From NCBI GenBank assembly GCA_050294475.1, contig JBNKOE010000010.1:1-64000 (forward strand): DNA of 64,000 nucleotides. Reading direction: 5' to 3'. The stretch comes from Thalassobellus sp050294475. Its GTDB lineage: Bacteria > Bacteroidota > Bacteroidia > Flavobacteriales > Flavobacteriaceae. The notes under the pieces are model-generated. The model made no database searches. It saw only the letters and a program-made list of their open reading frames with translations, and was not told the DNA's origin. Below, one piece after another: positions 63,346 through 64,000 of this stretch (position 1 is its first letter; each line of letters starts with the position of its first letter). The position numbers were made by a program, and so were the translations under genes.

Positions 63346-63381
63346 GGAAATTTTATGGAAAATAATTTCCATAAAATTTCC
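63346..63381. repeat. Perfect 16-bp inverted repeat, candidate operator
   Basis: Arms ggaaattttatggaaa (63346-63361) and tttccataaaatttcc (63366-63381) flank ataa. No T run follows, so it is not a simple terminator. It lies 43 bp before the start of the 62536-63303 gene, where a repressor could act. Further tttcc units continue to 63405. Confidence 0.7.
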
Positions 63382-63497
63382 AAAACACTTCCTAAATATT
63401 TCCATTTATTTCTTTTCATTTTTTTTTCATTTGCTAAAGAAATTAATAATCGCTCAATGATTTAAGTAAAATATTATTTCTAAAACTGGTGTGTCAC

Positions 63498-63640
63498 TGT
63501 AGAGTTTGTCTAGTCTCTGGGAAGTAATTATACTTCTCTACATCTGCCCTCTATACTTCCCAAATAGAGAGACGTCTCTAGAAATTAATTATGTGTTGCC
63601 ATGCAGCAAAAGCATCCGAAAAAACTCGGACAGCAACACT
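63498..63640 (+). ncRNA. Candidate structured leader RNA upstream of a tiny lipoprotein gene
   Basis: Several helices can form. tgtagag (63498) can pair with ctctaca (63536), enclosing gaagta/tacttc (63521/63531). Alternatively gtctct plus gggaagta (63513-63526) can pair with tacttccc (63554) and agagac (63568), which excludes the first fold. agagacgtctct (63568-63579) is itself palindromic. Then gtgttgc/gcaacac (63593/63633) closes a three-way junction with atgc/gcat and ccga/tcgg. The next start codon is 28 nt downstream. No match to a known riboswitch is recognised by eye; a stand-alone RNA is also possible. Confidence 0.5.
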
Positions 63641-63667
63641 ATTGTCTAATTTTTAATAATAAACAAA

Positions 63668-63817
63668 ATGAAAAAAATATATTTAATAATGTTTACGGTT
63701 TTCCTTAATATAGGAATGTTTTCTTGTACACCTACAAACAACATTGATGATAACTCTCCACAAGCATGTTGTGGTGATGATATTCCAATACCACCTCCAC
63801 CACCTACAGGAAATTAA
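63668..63817 (+). CDS. 49-residue Cys/Pro-rich lipoprotein
   Basis: A small gene: MKKIYLIMFTVFLNIGMFSC is a signal with a lipobox, then an Asn/Asp spacer, ACCGDDIPI, and a short proline run ending PTGN. After lipidation the mature peptide is only about 30 residues with two further Cys. I do not recognise a named family. It follows a structured leader and is followed by a terminator-like hairpin. It may be a structural lipopeptide or a signal; the function is unknown. Confidence 0.7.
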   Translation: MKKIYLIMFTVFLNIGMFSCTPTNNIDDNSPQACCGDDIPIPPPPPTGN

Positions 63818-63848
63818 AAACACTAAAATTAAAAATAGTTAGTATTTT

Positions 63849-63888
63849 AGAGGAATGAAAGAAAATAAAACTTCATTCCTCTTTTTTT
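63849..63888 (+). terminator. Terminator-like hairpin overlapping the next start codon
   Basis: agaggaatgaa (63849-63859) and ttcattcctct (63872-63882) pair perfectly around a 12-nt loop, followed by six more T. The ATG of the next gene (63855) lies in the left arm. Confidence 0.75.
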
Positions 63889-64000
63889 ACTTTATAGTTC
63901 TTAATACTTTATGTGCTTTTAACTACAACTTAATCTCACAGACTATAAAAGACAGTACTCTATTTTATTATAAATCCATTACGGAAATAACAGACATTAA
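63855..64000 (+). CDS. N-terminus of an exported protein (runs off right edge)
   Basis: An open frame of 48 codons from ATG 63855 to the window end: MKENKTSFLFFYFIVLNTLC, then AFNYNLISQTIKDSTLFYYK. This is a signal peptide with probable cleavage after SQ, followed by the start of a helical mature region. In flavobacteria such starts often lead into TPR-containing sensor or regulator proteins, but too little is visible to assign it. Its start codon lies within the terminator-like hairpin, so translation and termination could interact. Confidence 0.6.
   Translation, partial: MKENKTSFLFFYFIVLNTLCAFNYNLISQTIKDSTLFYYKSITEITDI

Overview
The window is chromosomal DNA from a member of the Bacteroidetes, most likely a marine Flavobacteriaceae. 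The grounds are strong AT richness, a -7 promoter box of the Bacteroidetes form TAnnTTTG at several genes, type IX secretion (T9SS) cargo, a TonB-dependent receptor with a carboxypeptidase-regulatory-like domain, and many families typical of this group (DUF3467, DUF2851, 2TM, PadR-PspC-DUF2807, RDD/SpoIIM/DUF4129/DUF4350/MoxR/DUF58). The genus cannot be fixed by eye. There is no sign of phage, insertion sequence or CRISPR.

Layout. 1-3311 is the 5' part of a giant minus-strand surface protein that runs off the left edge. 3552-5141 is prfC (RF3). 5360-18873 is the core information-processing block on the minus strand, in transcription order: tRNA-Thr(TGT), tRNA-Tyr, tRNA-Gly, tRNA-Thr(GGT), tuf, tRNA-Trp, secE, nusG, rplK, rplA, rplJ, rplL, rpoB, rpoC, DUF3467. 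Upstream of it lie rpsU, xerC and hpf. 20604-27488 carries an acyl-CoA dehydrogenase, a helix-hairpin-helix protein, an alanine/glycine:sodium symporter, a RCK-type potassium channel, a small PspC protein, DUF2851 and DUF2721. 27507-31426 is a LytS/LytR-type two-component system with a cluster of small 2TM-domain membrane proteins. 31627-34759 has TonB and a TonB-dependent receptor. 35127-44440 is mixed: a lipoprotein, an ECF-like sigma factor with a membrane partner, a pseudouridine synthase, topoisomerase III, a pentapeptide protein, an acyltransferase, a CoA-type Nudix hydrolase, a cyclophilin lipoprotein and a TRIC-like channel. 44556-51700 is the RDD / SpoIIM-DUF4129-DUF4350-MoxR-DUF58 membrane-stress or assembly locus. 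51756-53281 is the divergent dps/oxyR pair. 53894-59048 has a T9SS cargo protein and small conserved genes. 59119-62455 is a PadR-PspC-DUF2807 operon. 62536-64000 is the most unusual part: an unrecognised membrane protein next to a 16-bp perfect inverted repeat, then a highly structured leader, a 49-residue Cys/Pro-rich lipoprotein, and the start of a further exported protein whose ATG lies inside a terminator-like hairpin.

How they work together. The left half supplies transcription and translation machinery with visible regulation: a hairpin between rplL and rpoB, a very strong Shine-Dalgarno on rpsU, and a tRNA-operon promoter placed on the hpf terminator. The right half is envelope biology: secretion cargo, nutrient uptake, membrane sensing and stress response. 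The best candidates for something undescribed are the structured leader with its tiny lipoprotein at 63490-63890, the 2TM cluster fused to a sensor kinase, and the PspC protein with four 26-residue HEAT/LRV-like repeats.
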